Positions 16,938 to 25,881 are shown, numbered from the stretch's first letter. The stretch: 64,000 nt of DNA from an uncultured Oscillospiraceae bacterium (GCA_900756575.1 CAAEKQ010000008.1:1-64000), one strand, 5' to 3'. Notes: generated by a model from the sequence alone, not told the origin. Translations and numbers: made by a program.

Positions 16938-16975
16938 AAAAACGCCCCGCGCCGGAAGAAGCTGCCGGGCGGGGC
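16938..16975 (-). terminator. Terminator of the CBS gene
   Basis: Read on the minus strand, GCCCCGCCCGGC...GCGCGGGGC (16944-16975) is followed by GTTTTTG, so transcription of the CBS gene ends before the GH3 promoter. Confidence 0.85.
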
Positions 16976-16981
16976 ATGGGA

Positions 16982-17416
16982 TTATTCCAAAGGAATGGTT
17001 TGCTCCTTCTGCTGGAAATACTTCTCCATACAGTATTCCATGATTTTCTGACGGGTGACAATGCCGATAAACGCCTCCCGGTCATCCACCACCGGTACAA
17101 AGTTCTGCTCCACTGCCATGGCCACCAGCTCTTCAGGCGAGGTGGTAACGGTCACAGGCAGGTAATCCTTTCTCCGGGCAACCTCCATCACCGGCCGGCC
17201 CTCGGCGTCCTTCATGTTCATCATATAGTTATTCTTGATGGCCCAGAGCAGATCGCCCTCGGAGATAGTGCCCACATATTCTCCCGAACGCTTGAGAATC
17301 GGGATCGTGGCAAATCGTCCGCCGTGCTCCATGCGTTCCAGGGCCTGACGAATAGTGAAATCATCAAAAATATATGTACAGTTGGCTTTATGGGTCAGAA
17401 AGAACAGAATATTCAT
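16982..17416 (-). CDS. Two-CBS-domain protein, 144 aa
   Basis: The protein is a single Bateman module: CBS 1 (about 12-66, ending EYVGTISEGDLL) and CBS 2 (about 76-130, ending AFIGIVTRQKI). Stand-alone CBS pairs of this size in Firmicutes include the c-di-AMP receptors DarB/CbpB, so binding of an adenine nucleotide is likely, but the ligand is not readable. It has its own promoter and terminator and no functional neighbour. Confidence 0.85.
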   Translation of the reverse strand: MNILFFLTHKANCTYIFDDFTIRQALERMEHGGRFATIPILKRSGEYVGTISEGDLLWAIKNNYMMNMKDAEGRPVMEVARRKDYLPVTVTTSPEELVAMAVEQNFVPVVDDREAFIGIVTRQKIMEYCMEKYFQQKEQTIPLE

Positions 17417-17459
17417 TCAGAAAGCTCCTCCCTCGTCTGTTTCGCAATGATTCTATCTT

Positions 17460-17487
17460 ATTATACCATAGTTTTTCCCACAAGCAA
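17460..17487 (-). promoter_or_regulatory. Promoter of the CBS gene
   Basis: On the minus strand TTGCTT (17482-17487) and TATAAT (17460-17465) have a 16-base spacer. Confidence 0.78.
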
Positions 17488-17507
17488 TGAAGGAACTATG
17501 AACGACG

Positions 17508-17551
17508 AAAAAAAAGCACCGGAATTACAGATTTCTCTGCAATTCCGGTGC
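17508..17551 (-). terminator. Terminator of metY
   Basis: GCACCGGAATT...AATTCCGGTGC (17516-17551) forms a long stem; on the minus strand it is followed by eight T residues. Confidence 0.93.
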
Positions 17552-17568
17552 AAAAGAGAGGGAATGAA

Positions 17569-18852
17569 TTACTTTACAGCCTGGAACGCCTGCTCCAGAT
17601 CTGCGATGATATCGTCGATGTGCTCGGTGCCGATAGACAGGCGGATGGTGTTGGGCTTAATGCCCACATCCAGCAGCTCCTCCTCGGACAGTTGAGAATG
17701 GGTGGTGGTAGCGGGATGGATCACCAGAGACTTCACATCTGCCACATTGGCCAGCAGGGAGAAGATCTTCAGATGGTCGATGAACTCGAAGGCCTCCTTC
17801 TGGCCGCCCTTGATCTCGAAGGTAAAGATGGAAGCGCCGCCGTTGGGGAAGTACTTCTCATAGAGGGCATGATCGGGATGATCGGGCAGGGAGGGATGGT
17901 TTACATGCTCCACCTGGGGATGGTTCACCAGATACTCTACCACCTTCTTGGTGTTCTCGGCATGGCGCTCCAGCCGCAGGGACAGAGTTTCGGTACCCTG
18001 GAGCAGCAGGAATGCCGCGAAGGGGGAGATGGTTGCGCCGGTATCCCGGAGCAGGATGGCGCGGATATAAGTAGCGAAGGCAGCGGGGCCCGCAGCCTCG
18101 GTGAACTTTACGCCGTGATAGCTGGGGTTTGGCTCGGAAATCCAGGGATATCTGCCGGATGCCGCCCAATCGAAGGTGCCGCCGTCTACAATTACGCCGC
18201 CCAGGGTGGTGCCATGGCCGCCGATAAACTTGGTTGCGGAATGAACCACCACGTCTGCTCCGTGCTCGATGGGACGGATGAGATAGGGGGTGCCGAAGGT
18301 GTTGTCAATGACCAGAGGCAGGCCGTGCTTATGGGCGATGGCTGCAATGGCGTCGATATCGGGAATATCGGAGTTGGGGTTGCCCAGGGTCTCGATGTAG
18401 ATTGCCTTGGTGTTGTCCTGAATGGCACCCTCGACCTCGCCCAGGTTATGGGCATCCACAAAGGTTGCCTCAATGCCATACAGGGGCAGGGTATGGGCCA
18501 GCAGGTTGGAGGTGCCGCCGTAAATGGTCTTCTGGGCTACAATGTGCTCGCCCTGCTTTGCCAGCGCCTGGAGGGTGTAGGTGATGGCTGCTGCACCGGA
18601 AGCCACTGCCAGGCCTGCAACGCCGCCCTCCAGCGCTGCGATACGCTTTTCAAATACGTCCTGGGTAGAGTTGGTCAGACGGCCATAGATATTGCCCGCA
18701 TCAGCCAGGCCAAAACGGTCGGCAGCGTGCTGGGAGTTGTGGAACACATAAGAAGTGGTGGCATAGATGGGAACGGCACGTGCGTCGGTTACGGGATCGG
18801 CCTGCTCCTGACCAACGTGAAGCTGCAGGGTTTCAAATTTATATTCAGACAT
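17569..18852 (-). CDS. metY: O-acetylhomoserine sulfhydrylase (aminocarboxypropyltransferase)
   Basis: This Cys/Met-metabolism PLP enzyme of 427 aa makes homocysteine from O-acetylhomoserine and sulfide. The PLP lysine is K208 in HSATKF, followed by the GGHGT loop; ASGAAAITY near 84-92 and the YGRLTNST stretch near 56-63 contact the cofactor. Length and the long insertions near 225-260 favour MetY over shorter gamma-lyases. Expression is probably controlled by the leader peptide and terminator directly upstream (18916-19078). It complements cysK and metH in a sulfur amino-acid set. Confidence 0.93.
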   Translation of the reverse strand: MSEYKFETLQLHVGQEQADPVTDARAVPIYATTSYVFHNSQHAADRFGLADAGNIYGRLTNSTQDVFEKRIAALEGGVAGLAVASGAAAITYTLQALAKQGEHIVAQKTIYGGTSNLLAHTLPLYGIEATFVDAHNLGEVEGAIQDNTKAIYIETLGNPNSDIPDIDAIAAIAHKHGLPLVIDNTFGTPYLIRPIEHGADVVVHSATKFIGGHGTTLGGVIVDGGTFDWAASGRYPWISEPNPSYHGVKFTEAAGPAAFATYIRAILLRDTGATISPFAAFLLLQGTETLSLRLERHAENTKKVVEYLVNHPQVEHVNHPSLPDHPDHALYEKYFPNGGASIFTFEIKGGQKEAFEFIDHLKIFSLLANVADVKSLVIHPATTTHSQLSEEELLDVGIKPNTIRLSIGTEHIDDIIADLEQAFQAVK

Positions 18853-18915
18853 AATAATAACCTCTTTCTATGAAAAAATCTTGTTTTGGTTGGTTCGTTT
18901 TTCAATTTTGGGTGC

Positions 18916-18945
18916 AAAAAAGCCCGGACACCATTCTGCCCGGAC
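18916..18945 (-). terminator. Intrinsic terminator in the metY leader (candidate attenuator)
   Basis: On the minus strand CCGGGCA-GAATGG-TGTCCGG (a 7-bp stem with one G-T pair) is followed by GC and six T residues, about 65 nt before the metY start and 22 nt after the stop codon of the leader peptide. Read-through is needed to reach metY. Confidence 0.75.
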
Positions 18946-18967
18946 AACAACTGCATTTGCGGCGCTT

Positions 18968-19078
18968 TTATGCCATAAGGGTACAGGAAAGCCGCCCACA
19001 CGCAGATTGCGTCCGGTGCCCAAGCATTCGCCCACAGCGGAAATTGCTGCGGAGGAGAGACTGAAACTGAATTCTCAT
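18968..19078 (-). CDS. Leader peptide of metY, 36 aa with three cysteines
   Basis: A short frame begins at 19078 with AGGAGG at the ideal distance of eight bases and ends 22 bases before the terminator. The peptide reads MRIQFQSLLRSNFRCG then RMLGHRTQSACGRLSC then TLMA, with Cys at 15, 27 and 32, all TGT, rich in Arg and Ser. Position between promoter and terminator of a sulfur-assimilation gene suggests a regulatory leader that senses Cys-tRNA or a related signal by ribosome pausing. That role is inference; the frame, ribosome site and hairpin are seen directly. Confidence 0.7.
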   Translation of the reverse strand: MRIQFQSLLRSNFRCGRMLGHRTQSACGRLSCTLMA

Positions 19079-19123
19079 GATGCTGACCTCCTGCTTAAAT
19101 GGTTTTCCTATCGGATTGATATG

Positions 19124-19152
19124 ATATTAGCACAACTTTCCAGGTCTGTCAA
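19124..19152 (-). promoter_or_regulatory. Promoter of the metY leader
   Basis: On the minus strand TTGACA (19147-19152) and TAATAT (19124-19129) are 17 bases apart, giving a leader of about 265 nt. Confidence 0.85.
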
Positions 19153-19270
19153 TCGGAAATTCTAAAACTTTTCTAACTTCGCAGGAATTCGTCAGAATGC
19201 TTGCAGTTTCCCCTGCAAAGGGCCCGGAATATTGGTGGTTTTCCCCGATTTTCTGCATAAGCTCGCCATG

Positions 19271-19312
19271 AAAACAGCACCCCCAATACCGAAACGCCAG
19301 TATTGGGGGTGC
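19271..19312 (-). terminator. Terminator of the MATE/HAD unit
   Basis: GCACCCCCAATAC and GTATTGGGGGTGC form a 13-bp perfect stem; on the minus strand it is followed by TGTTTTC. Confidence 0.85.
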
Positions 19313-19358
19313 CGGTCCATTTGCAGTTCCGTTTTTCCGAATTTCCGATTGTACTACC

Positions 19359-20042
19359 CTAAAGCGCTTCCAGCAGCCGGGGCAGCTTCATAAGATCATC
19401 AATTTCAAAATCCACGGGGATATCCGTCCGCCGGGGCTTGTGCCTGGGGTTATACCAGCAGGTCGTGATTCCCGCATTGATGCCGCCCCGCATATCCGAG
19501 GTCAGACTGTCGCCAATAATCACGGCCTGGCTGGGATCAAAATCCGGGATGGTGGCAAAGCTCCGGTCAAAGAACTCCTTCTGGGGCTTATCCACGCCGA
19601 CCCGCTCGGAAATAAAGATGCCCTGAAAATACGTTCCAATGCCGGAATCCCGCAGGCGGCAGTCCTGCACCATGGCCGTGCCATTGGAGACCAGATAGAG
19701 CCGGTATTTCCCCACCAGCCGCTCCAGCAGCTCCGGCGCACCGGGCATAAAATCATGGCCCTTTGCCAGCATATTCTCATAGCACCGCTGGGTTTCCTCA
19801 CAGGAGGCATTCACCCTCAGCTCCCGAAACAGCAGCTGAAATCGGCGGAGCAGCACCTGCTCCCGAGTGAGCTTTTTCTCCTCCAGCAGCTCCCATTGGC
19901 GCTGGTTAATCTCGCTGTACCGAGCCACAATGGCGTCGGTAGGTTCAACGCCGGATCGACGCAGGGCCTGACGGATTGCCCAGGCCTCCGCCTTGTGGAA
20001 ATCCAGCAGGGTATCGTCCAAATCAAAAAACAGAAATTTCAT
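19359..20042 (-). CDS. HAD hydrolase, YjjG-type nucleotidase
   Basis: This 227-aa HAD phosphatase has D7-x-D9 (FFDLDDT) as catalytic motif I, VSNGT as motif II, K in DKPQKEFF and the acidic GDSLTSDMRGG as motif IV, with a helical C1 cap. YjjG enzymes remove phosphate from pyrimidine and modified nucleotides, but HAD specificity is broad. Its start overlaps the MATE gene stop by 4 bases (ATGA), so the two are co-translated. Confidence 0.88.
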   Translation of the reverse strand: MKFLFFDLDDTLLDFHKAEAWAIRQALRRSGVEPTDAIVARYSEINQRQWELLEEKKLTREQVLLRRFQLLFRELRVNASCEETQRCYENMLAKGHDFMPGAPELLERLVGKYRLYLVSNGTAMVQDCRLRDSGIGTYFQGIFISERVGVDKPQKEFFDRSFATIPDFDPSQAVIIGDSLTSDMRGGINAGITTCWYNPRHKPRRTDIPVDFEIDDLMKLPRLLEAL

Positions 20043-21433
20043 TCTTGCACCTCCGTTTGCTGAAATGTCCTGCTCTGCTTGTCAATGCACCTGCGCAGCC
20101 ATCCACCGTGGAAATAATAGATTAAATACATCACCGAGGTCATTGTCCAGGTGATGGGATAGCTCCACTCCACCATGACCACCGTCCGATGCAGGGGCAC
20201 CGCCACCAGGATCCATAATACTCGCAGAATGCACACGCCAAAGCAGGTCATCAGCGTTGGTGCGACCACATCTCCGGCCCCGCGCACCGCGCCGGAGAAA
20301 ATCTCCACACAGATGTAGGTAAGATACGTGGGCACCAGGAAATGCATCATCTCCAGGGTGATATTCATGACCTCCTGATCTTCTGTAAACAATCCCAGCA
20401 GCGGGCGGGCAAGCAGCAGCATAATACTGCTGATAATCACCGTCAGCACCGCCAGAATGCCCAGCCCGATCAGAGTGCCTTTTTTCATTCGGTCATACTT
20501 TTTTGCGCCGAAGTTCTGCCCTGCAAAGGTGGTTACCGACAGGCCCATGGCATTGACGGTCATCCAATAGACGAAGTCCACCTTGCCGTAAACCGTCCAG
20601 CTGGCCACCGTGGCGGTGCCGAAGCTGTTGATGCTGGCCTGAATCACCATATTGCTGACAGTATACAGGATGGATTGCAGCCCCGCCGGAAGGCCCAGCC
20701 GCAGCATTTCTCTCAGCTGCATGGGGCTTACCCGCAGGTTTTTGAGCTGGAGCTGCCAGGGCTCACCGTCCGCCTTCACCAGGCACATTAGGGTCAGTAC
20801 GCAGGCGAGCACCTCAGAGAGCACTGTTGCCAGAGCCGCGCCGGTCACGCCCATGGGAATCACCGCCACAAACAGCAAATCCAATAGGATATTGGCGATA
20901 GCCGACGCAATCAGGAAATACAGGGGCCGTCGGGAATCCCCCAGGGCCCGGAGAATCGAAGTGCCCATATCATAGAGCATCAGCGGGATCATACCCATAT
21001 AGTACACCCGAATATATGCCATAGCGTCGTCCATAATGTCCTGGGGTGTCTGCATAATCCTGAGAATCGTCCGTGCGGTGCCGATGCCAAGAATCATAAA
21101 GAACAGCCCCGATACCAGCGCCAAAATCACCGCCGTATGGACGCTGGCGGACAGCCGCTCCCGATCCCTGGCCCCGTAATACTGGGCGATGACCACCGAC
21201 GCACCGCTGGCCAGTCCCACAAAAAAGCCCACCAGCAGCGATACAATGCTGGAGGTGGCGCCCACCGCAGCCAGCGCCGAGGTGCCCAGGAACCGGCCCA
21301 CAATCATTGCATCGGCTGTATTATAAAATTGCTGAAAAAAAGTTCCCATCCAAATGGGAAAGAAAAAGCTCAGCAGCGGCTTCCAGATGGAACCCTCCGT
21401 GATGCCATTATGGTCAAGAGCGCCCACGCGCAT
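20039..21433 (-). CDS. MATE-family multidrug exporter, paralogue 1
   Basis: The 464-aa protein has about 12 membrane helices in two related halves. Typical MATE features are FPIWMGTFFQQFYNTADAM with VGRFLG after it in helix 1-2, and GLPAGLQSIL at the start of the second half. MATE proteins expel cationic compounds using a Na+ or H+ gradient. GGAGG precedes the start, and the gene leads a unit with the HAD gene. Confidence 0.92.
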   Translation of the reverse strand: MRVGALDHNGITEGSIWKPLLSFFFPIWMGTFFQQFYNTADAMIVGRFLGTSALAAVGATSSIVSLLVGFFVGLASGASVVIAQYYGARDRERLSASVHTAVILALVSGLFFMILGIGTARTILRIMQTPQDIMDDAMAYIRVYYMGMIPLMLYDMGTSILRALGDSRRPLYFLIASAIANILLDLLFVAVIPMGVTGAALATVLSEVLACVLTLMCLVKADGEPWQLQLKNLRVSPMQLREMLRLGLPAGLQSILYTVSNMVIQASINSFGTATVASWTVYGKVDFVYWMTVNAMGLSVTTFAGQNFGAKKYDRMKKGTLIGLGILAVLTVIISSIMLLLARPLLGLFTEDQEVMNITLEMMHFLVPTYLTYICVEIFSGAVRGAGDVVAPTLMTCFGVCILRVLWILVAVPLHRTVVMVEWSYPITWTMTSVMYLIYYFHGGWLRRCIDKQSRTFQQTEVQE

Positions 21434-21475
21434 AGCCTTACCTCCAAACAGATTTCGTGCATTTCAAACACATTT

Positions 21476-21504
21476 ATTATATCGGGAGTTTCGGCAAAAA
21501 GCAA
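21476..21504 (-). promoter_or_regulatory. Promoter of MATE 1
   Basis: On the minus strand TTGCTT (21499-21504) and TATAAT (21476-21481) have a 17-base spacer. Confidence 0.8.
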
Positions 21505-21564
21505 CCATGTGAATTCTGGATTCTTTTCCCTCATTGCTGCATAAATTTGTGCGAGGTGATGGTA

Positions 21565-22032
21565 ATGGAACACAAAATCGACGAAGCGGCAGTCTGGCAG
21601 CGGGTTGCCGGAAGCGCATCCCGTTCCGCCAATGAATCCCCCCGGCCTGTGACCATTGCGCCGGTGCTCCGGGAAATCTGGGAGGAGATGGAGTGCTGCC
21701 ACCGGCTGTTTTCCCAGCTTGCCCGCAGCGGCAGCCGGGGCTATGCTCCCATTCAGCAGGCTCAGCGGCAGCAGACCGGGCAATTGGGAGCGCTGATCTG
21801 TCTGCTCACGGGAAATCCGCCTACTGCATCCAATGGAACTCCGCCCACCGGCTCCCGAATGCAGCAGCTGATTTGGAGTCTCAACACCATGGAACGCTGC
21901 GCCACTCGCTTAGAAGAAGTCTCCGCCCAGGCCGCCGGAATGTCCCGGGATACCTTAAGAGAGCTGGCTGTTCAGCAGCGGCAATTATGGAGTCGGTGCC
22001 TGATCCTGCTGGGCAGTCTGGTGATGGCTTAG
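21565..22032 (+). CDS. Hypothetical helical protein, 155 aa
   Basis: The product is predicted almost all helical, with an amphipathic pattern (LREIWEEMECCHRLFSQLA, then QQTGQLGALICLL, then ELAVQQRQLWSRCLILLGSL). The spacing of Glu-Met-Glu and the helical pairing recall a degenerate ferritin-like fold, but metal ligands are not conserved clearly. The start at 21565 has GAGGTGA at eight bases. It faces MATE 1 and has no terminator before the next promoter. I do not recognise its family. Confidence 0.6.
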   Translation: MEHKIDEAAVWQRVAGSASRSANESPRPVTIAPVLREIWEEMECCHRLFSQLARSGSRGYAPIQQAQRQQTGQLGALICLLTGNPPTASNGTPPTGSRMQQLIWSLNTMERCATRLEEVSAQAAGMSRDTLRELAVQQRQLWSRCLILLGSLVMA

Positions 22033-22081
22033 CGCAAAATGCACCTTTCCATTCTCTTTGTGCCCTTTCAGCGAAAACCTT

Positions 22082-22110
22082 TTGCTTTCTAAGAGTTTTA
22101 GTGATACATT
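22082..22110 (+). promoter_or_regulatory. Promoter of the beta-helix gene
   Basis: TTGCTT (22082-22087) and TACATT (22105-22110) are 17 bases apart. Confidence 0.65.
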
Positions 22111-22156
22111 GGAAGCAGGAAAAACCCCTATTTTCACGGAAAGCGAGGAATGAATT

Positions 22157-23449
22157 ATGGATCCCTTTGTGAAAAAGCCCGACCCCATTGCACCGGAGCC
22201 GGAAGTCGAAGCCAGAATGGCCGACCTCTCCGCCTACACCGTCATTGGGGAGGAGACCACCGACCGCCGCACCGATAAGTTAACCTTTACCTCCACCGGC
22301 GAGGCCGGTTCCTCTGCCATTTATCTTCGGGATGGCGGCACCCTGTATCTCAAAAATCCGGAGATCCACGGCTACGGCGAAATGAACGAGGCCGATCTCC
22401 GCAATGAGCTGGGCAGCAAGTATGGCTTCTGCGCCGCAGTACTGTCCAACCAAAAAACCAGCCATGTTACTCTGGTAAACCCGAAAATCGTCTGCCATGA
22501 GCAGTCCACTGCCAACGGCGCCTATGCGATTTTCGGCGGCGCTGTGGTGATTGAGGGCGGCACCATCGACACCTGCAACCGCCAGGGCCACGGCGTGGAT
22601 GCCTCCTATGGCGGCCATATCTACTGCAACGGCACCGTCATCCACACCGGCGGCAGAAATTCCGGCGCACTGGCAACGGATTTCCAGGGTGGCTACATCA
22701 CCGTTCGGGATATCGACGCCACCACCGAGATTCCCGGCTCCCCCGGCATTTATACCGCAGGCAAGTCCATTATCACCGCTTATAACTCCAAGTTCCTGTC
22801 CAAGGGCTGCGAGGCGGTGATGGTTGCCCACTCTCTGGGCCACACCTATCTTTACGACTGCGAGCTCACCGGCACCGTAGCGCTGAACACCCACAACTCC
22901 ATGAGCCCCGAATATTCCTACATTCATATGTTCGGCGGCAAGCTGAACTCCACCGCCGCATCCATTCTCTGCGCAGAGGACGGCAAGGCGATCATGAATC
23001 TGGATCACGTTACCATTGGCGATATCGCCGACGGAAATCTGGCCTATGCCCACAGCGGCGGACGCTTGGTGGCAAATCTGGCGGAGATGACCGTAACCGG
23101 CAACCTGGATCGGGAGGAGAAGTCCTATCTGGAGCTTAGTCTCAAGGGCACCACCCTCACCGGCAGCGCCAATGCTACTGTGCTGCGCTTGGACGCCACT
23201 TCTGTCTGGAACATCACCGGAGACAGTCGCATTGCAGTACTGTCCATTGCCCCCGGCGCTGTGATTGCCGCTGACCATCCCGTGACCGTAACCTACGGAA
23301 CGATGGAGGGCGCACTCCCCTCCGCCGAAAACGTTACTTTTGTGGTGGACGATCAGGTAAAGGACGACTTTGAGGCAAAAATGATGATGCCGCCTCCGGG
23401 TGGCCCCGGCGGTCCCGGTATGCCGCCTCCGCCTCCTCCCATGGATTAA
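22157..23449 (+). CDS. Right-handed beta-helix repeat protein with proline-rich tail, 430 aa
   Basis: From about residue 45 to 390 the sequence is a series of short beta-coils (for example AIYLRDGGTLYLKNPEIHGYG, AIFGGAVVIEGGTID, SYIHMFGGKLNST) typical of parallel beta-helix proteins such as autotransporter-like adhesins or pectate-lyase folds. There is no signal peptide and no catalytic signature. The C-terminus is a Gly/Pro run (MPPPGGPGGPGMPPPPPPMD). Such proteins are common in gut Clostridia and usually lack a known role. Confidence 0.75.
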   Translation: MDPFVKKPDPIAPEPEVEARMADLSAYTVIGEETTDRRTDKLTFTSTGEAGSSAIYLRDGGTLYLKNPEIHGYGEMNEADLRNELGSKYGFCAAVLSNQKTSHVTLVNPKIVCHEQSTANGAYAIFGGAVVIEGGTIDTCNRQGHGVDASYGGHIYCNGTVIHTGGRNSGALATDFQGGYITVRDIDATTEIPGSPGIYTAGKSIITAYNSKFLSKGCEAVMVAHSLGHTYLYDCELTGTVALNTHNSMSPEYSYIHMFGGKLNSTAASILCAEDGKAIMNLDHVTIGDIADGNLAYAHSGGRLVANLAEMTVTGNLDREEKSYLELSLKGTTLTGSANATVLRLDATSVWNITGDSRIAVLSIAPGAVIAADHPVTVTYGTMEGALPSAENVTFVVDDQVKDDFEAKMMMPPPGGPGGPGMPPPPPPMD

Positions 23450-23458
23450 GAAAGCACC

Positions 23459-23496
23459 AGGCAGCCTCGTTTCTTTGGAAGCGGGGCTGCCTTTCA
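23459..23496 (+). terminator. Terminator of the beta-helix gene
   Basis: AGGCAGCC and GGGCTGCCT close a stem-loop at 23459-23492, followed by TTTC. Confidence 0.7.
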
Positions 23497-23593
23497 TTAT
23501 TTACACAGTTTTTACAAGCAGGTCAAGTTGTTCTTTACATTTTTCCACTATGATAAAGGAAAGATATAAAAAGGAAAGCGAGGGATGCAATTC

Positions 23594-24382
23594 ATGGAAA
23601 AATTGCTTGAGAAAAAAGGGTTTATCTGCGACATGGACGGTGTGATCTACCACGGCAACCGTCTTCTGCCCGGCGTAAAGGAATTTCTGGACTGGCTGAA
23701 ACGGAACGACAAGCGCTTCCTGTTTCTCACCAACTCCGGTCAATATACTCCCAAGGAGCTCCAGCAAAAGCTGTGGCGCATGGAGCTGGATGTGGATGAG
23801 TCCCACTTTTACACCAGCGCATTGGCAACGGCACATTTCCTCAGCAGTCAGGCCCCGGGATGCAGCGCCTATGTGATGGGTGAGCATGGCATTCTCAACG
23901 CCCTGTATGACGCGGGTATTACCTATAACGACGTCAACCCCGACTATGTGGTGGTAGGGGAGGCCAGCGGCTACAATCTGGAGATGATCACAAAGGCCAT
24001 TCGTCTGGTAAACGCCGGTGCCAAGCTCATCGGCACCAACTATGACCTCACCGGCCCCACGGAAACGGGAATTGCTCCGGCCTGCCGCGCCATGCTGGCT
24101 CCCATTGAGCTCGCCACCGGAAAGAACGCCTATTACGTGGGCAAACCCAATCCGCTGATGATGCGCACCGGTCTGAAGCTCCTGGGTGTTCACTCCGAGG
24201 ATGCGGCGATTATCGGCGACCGCATGGACACGGACATTGTGGCGGGCATCGAATCCGGACTGGATACGGTCTTGGTGCTCTCCGGCGTCACCACCCGGGA
24301 AAATATGCTGGACTTTCCCTATCGGCCCCGGCTGATTCTCGACGGCGTGGGCGATATTCCCACAGCGGCACAGTTAATGTAA
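23594..24382 (+). CDS. NagD-type HAD-IIA phosphatase, 262 aa
   Basis: Motif I is D13-M-D15-G (CDMDGV), motif II LTNSGQ, the lysine in GKPNPLM and motif IV GDRMDTDI complete the HAD site, with the large C2 cap between them. Family members dephosphorylate sugar phosphates, nucleotides or 4-nitrophenyl phosphate. The second of two adjacent ATGs (23594) is chosen because GAGGG lies nine bases upstream, while it abuts the first ATG. Confidence 0.88.
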   Translation: MEKLLEKKGFICDMDGVIYHGNRLLPGVKEFLDWLKRNDKRFLFLTNSGQYTPKELQQKLWRMELDVDESHFYTSALATAHFLSSQAPGCSAYVMGEHGILNALYDAGITYNDVNPDYVVVGEASGYNLEMITKAIRLVNAGAKLIGTNYDLTGPTETGIAPACRAMLAPIELATGKNAYYVGKPNPLMMRTGLKLLGVHSEDAAIIGDRMDTDIVAGIESGLDTVLVLSGVTTRENMLDFPYRPRLILDGVGDIPTAAQLM

Positions 24383-24398
24383 CATGGATTCGAACGAA

Positions 24399-24430
24399 CC
24401 TCTCACATTCCCTTGGTGAGAGGTCTTTTT
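24399..24430 (+). terminator. Terminator of the NagD-type gene
   Basis: CCTCTCAC...GTGAGAGG (24399-24423) followed by a T run. Confidence 0.9.
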
Positions 24431-24473
24431 GTGCGCTTACCCACAATTTTTTCACAAAATCTTCACATTTCTC

Positions 24474-24502
24474 TTGCGTGCTGGTGGAATTTGGGGTATA
24501 AT
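24474..24502 (+). promoter_or_regulatory. Promoter of CoA-transferase 2
   Basis: TTGCGT (24474-24479) and TATAAT (24497-24502) are 17 bases apart. Confidence 0.75.
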
Positions 24503-24564
24503 GGAGAGTAAATGCATGATTTGCTGCACGGCAGCGTACCTTTTCTCGGTTAGGAGTAGTCAAC

Positions 24565-25866
24565 ATGAACGATAAGCAGCAAGCACTCTATGAGTCCAAA
24601 TTTATCGGTATTGATCAGGCCCTGGATCTGATTCAGTCCGGCGACACCATCACCCTTGGCTTCTACGGCTGTGAGCCCAGAAATATGCTGCGGAAGCTGC
24701 ACACCATTGCCGATCGGGTTCACGACGTTACCGTATGGTGTACCAACCCCGCAGAGGAGTATCCCTTCCTGATGGACGATTCTCTGGCAGGAAAGATCGA
24801 CATTCTGACGGTGTTCTATGGCCCCATTCTTCGGAAGGTGCATCCCAGCCGCCGGGTCCACTACGCCCCCCACAACATCCACATGGCCGCAGATTGCCTG
24901 ATAGAAGCAAAGAAGCCCAACGTGTTTCTGGCTTCCGTCACTCCGCCGGATGAATACGGCTATGTGTATATGTCCATGAGCCAGCAGACCGAATATGAGA
25001 TGTTTGACTGCTGTGACCTCCATATTTTCGAAATCAACGAGAATCTGCCCCACACCTACGGCTCCACCCGGATTCCCATTGAGAAGGTGGAATACTTCAT
25101 CAAGGCCGACAGCCCCGTGGCAGCACCTCCCATCCCGCCCATCTCTCAGGAACTGAGAACCATCGCCGGGAACATCGCCGATCTGATTCAGGACGGCGAC
25201 ACCATTCAGCTGGGCTTTGGCGGTCTGCCCCATGCGGTGGCCGAGAACCTCATGAGCAAGAAGGATCTGGGCGTTCATACGGAGATGTTCTCCACCTCGC
25301 TCTATCATCTGATGGATGCCGGTGTGGTCACCAACGACAGAAAGTCCATCAATCGCGGCAAATCCATCTGCGCGTTCTGCTGGGGCGACGATGAGTTCAA
25401 CCGCTATATCGACTTTAACCCGGGCATTCAGGTGCTGCCCCTGACCTATGTCAATAATCCCAATACCATTATGGCCAACGACAACATGGTCTCCATCAAC
25501 TCCGCCCTGGAAATTGACCTCACCGGTCAGATTTGCTCGGAATCTCTGGGCTGCACCCAGTTCTCCGGCACCGGCGGCGCAACGGACTATGCTTACGGCG
25601 CGTTCCATTCCAAGGGCGGCAAGGGCATCGTGGCCCTGACCTCCACCGCCAAGCACGGCACCGTTTCCCGCATCGTGCCCACGCTGACTCCCGGCGCTGT
25701 GGTTTCCATCCAGCGAAACATTGCCGACTATATCGTAACGGAATACGGTGCGGTTCGGCTTCGCCATCTGCCTCTGGATCAGCGAGTCAAGGCCATGATC
25801 TCCATTGCCCATCCCGATTTCCGGGAGGAGCTCCAGAAGGAAGCCGACCGGCTGATGATCTGGTAA
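24565..25866 (+). CDS. Acetyl-CoA hydrolase/transferase family CoA-transferase, paralogue 2
   Basis: This 433-aa class I CoA-transferase has the same architecture as the proteins at 11830 and 28084. Catalytic E240 lies in VHTEMF, the CoA site is QLGFGGLPHAVA, and the C-terminal domain has QFSGTGGATDYAYGA and TLTPGAVVS. The GFGG loop in place of GIGG and the variable residues after the catalytic Glu (STSLYHLMDAG) differ from the other two, so substrate choice probably differs. It has its own promoter and terminator. Confidence 0.88.
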   Translation: MNDKQQALYESKFIGIDQALDLIQSGDTITLGFYGCEPRNMLRKLHTIADRVHDVTVWCTNPAEEYPFLMDDSLAGKIDILTVFYGPILRKVHPSRRVHYAPHNIHMAADCLIEAKKPNVFLASVTPPDEYGYVYMSMSQQTEYEMFDCCDLHIFEINENLPHTYGSTRIPIEKVEYFIKADSPVAAPPIPPISQELRTIAGNIADLIQDGDTIQLGFGGLPHAVAENLMSKKDLGVHTEMFSTSLYHLMDAGVVTNDRKSINRGKSICAFCWGDDEFNRYIDFNPGIQVLPLTYVNNPNTIMANDNMVSINSALEIDLTGQICSESLGCTQFSGTGGATDYAYGAFHSKGGKGIVALTSTAKHGTVSRIVPTLTPGAVVSIQRNIADYIVTEYGAVRLRHLPLDQRVKAMISIAHPDFREELQKEADRLMIW

Positions 25867-25881
25867 TTCCATTCGTATCGC

